Shown: positions 63,709 to 64,000 of the stretch, piece by piece
Numbering within the stretch: position 1 is the stretch's first letter
How the letters are laid out: the number at the start of each line of letters is the position of its first letter
Source: Algiphilus sp.
Lineage (GTDB): Bacteria > Pseudomonadota > Gammaproteobacteria > Nevskiales > Nevskiaceae
Length of the DNA: 64,000 bases
NCBI RefSeq assembly: GCF_023145115.1
Contig: NZ_JAGLEJ010000039.1
Span: 29,583 to 93,582, forward strand
Direction: 5' to 3'
Made by a program: the position numbers and the translations under genes
Notes under the pieces: generated by a model
Database searches by the model: none
Told to the model about the DNA's origin: nothing
Seen by the model: only the letters and a program-made list of their open reading frames with translations

Positions 63709-63755
63709 CCGACTGAGCTAGGTGGGCAGATTGTGCGCGGATGATACCGCATCGC
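63709..63755. repeat. 47-bp direct repeat, copy 2, with a 19-base tRNA-Thr fragment
   Basis: The part 63709-63727 equals the 5' end of tRNA-Thr (acceptor strand, D-stem strand and D-loop to GG) and then breaks off into element A. The rest repeats the tRNA leader. The fragment cannot fold as a tRNA. Confidence 0.9.
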
Positions 63756-63794
63756 GCTTTGCATGGCGTCTGCCGCAGGCCATGCAATGAAACC

Positions 63795-63868
63795 TGGAGC
63801 GGGTGATGGGAATCGAACCCACGTAACCAGCTTGGAAGGCTGGGGCTCTACCATTGAGCTACACCCGC
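63795..63868 (-). tRNA. tRNA-Gly (anticodon TCC)
   Basis: 74 bases including an encoded CCA. The acceptor GCGGGTG pairs with CACCCGC, discriminator T. The anticodon loop is CTTCCAA and the T-arm GGTTCGATTCC is intact. It is followed by tRNA-Thr on the same strand, as in the tyrU-glyT-thrT order of enteric bacteria. Confidence 0.97.
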
Positions 63869-63895
63869 GTGAGCCCCAATATTAGCGTCTCGCAA

Positions 63896-63990
63896 GCTTG
63901 GCCGCAGTCACTAAGCTCGGTCTTCCGGACCTCGCCAAGTGACCCGGGGCGGGTCGTCCTGACCCGCCCGCCGAAGCGCATGGCTTCGGC
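63896..63990 (-). repeat. 95-bp three-hairpin element, copy B
   Basis: Same length as copy A and the same three hairpins: GCCGAAGC/GCTTCGGC (loop CATGC), GGGCGGGTC/GACCCGCCC (loop AGGAC, identical) and the long GGTCACTT...AGTGAC hairpin, nearly identical. It lies upstream of tRNA-Gly and abuts a fragment of that tRNA at the window edge. Confidence 0.85.
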
Positions 63991-64000
63991 CCATTGAGCT
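63991..64000 (-). repeat. Start of a tRNA-Gly 5' fragment at the window edge
   Basis: The ten bases CCATTGAGCT equal 63851-63860 inside tRNA-Gly, ending in tRNA sense at the D-loop GG where copy B begins. The rest of the fragment lies outside the window. Confidence 0.6.

Overview
The window is about 64 kb of very GC-rich DNA, with dense gene packing and many ATGA/GTGA start-stop overlaps. It carries one long polar-type flagellar cluster with its own sigma-54, a wax ester synthase, a malate synthase G and a TtpC-type TonB system. Together these point to a free-living, probably aquatic, aerobic gammaproteobacterium of the Xanthomonadales/Nevskiales/Salinisphaerales type. The species cannot be named from the sequence alone.

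Region 1 (1-3.8 kb): the tail of an unknown gene, a secreted HSL-type esterase, a wax ester synthase/diacylglycerol acyltransferase and a lipoprotein with three pre-peptidase C-terminal (PPC) domains. Region 2 (3.9-13.8 kb, minus strand): one operon holding the whole N-methylglutamate route for methylamine use. It encodes N-methylglutamate dehydrogenase (mgdABCD, sarcosine-oxidase-like), gamma-glutamylmethylamide synthetase (gmaS) and N-methylglutamate synthase (mgsABC), and ends in an XRE-cupin regulator. A 453-bp divergent promoter region, with a twin operator-like repeat, separates it from a universal stress protein gene.

Region 3 (14.7-48.7 kb): flagellar genes, nearly all on the minus strand. 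In transcription order they are cheV, flgBCDEFGHIJKL, a PAS-GGDEF-EAL protein, fliC, flaG, fliD, fliS, fliT, a PilZ-like gene, a LuxR-type regulator, rpoN, a FleQ-like activator, then fliEFGHIJKLMNOPQR. On the plus strand are flgA, flgM, flgN and a YcgR-type brake. Sigma-54 promoters (GG-N10-GC) are visible before fliE, fliL, flgB and flgA and possibly flaG. Sigma-28 promoters (TCAA-N15-GCCGATAA) are visible before fliC, fliS, cheV and flgM. This matches the usual two-step flagellar cascade: RpoN/FleQ drives the basal body and hook, then FliA, released from FlgM, drives filament and chemotaxis genes. flhA, flhB, flhF, fliA, the motor genes and most che genes are not here.

Region 4 (48.7-57.6 kb): a secreted subtilase, a small membrane protein, a diguanylate cyclase, two exported proteins of unknown function, malate synthase G and a DUF3228 protein. 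Region 5 (57.6-63.3 kb, minus strand): DUF3450, TtpC, ExbB, two ExbD, TonB and a TPR protein, a complete energy-transduction operon. Region 6 (63.5-64.0 kb): tRNA-Gly(TCC) then tRNA-Thr(GGT). Each has upstream of it a 95-bp three-hairpin element joined to a copy of that tRNA's own 5' end. The two elements differ mostly by compensatory base changes in the stems. This tRNA-linked element is the most unusual feature of the window.
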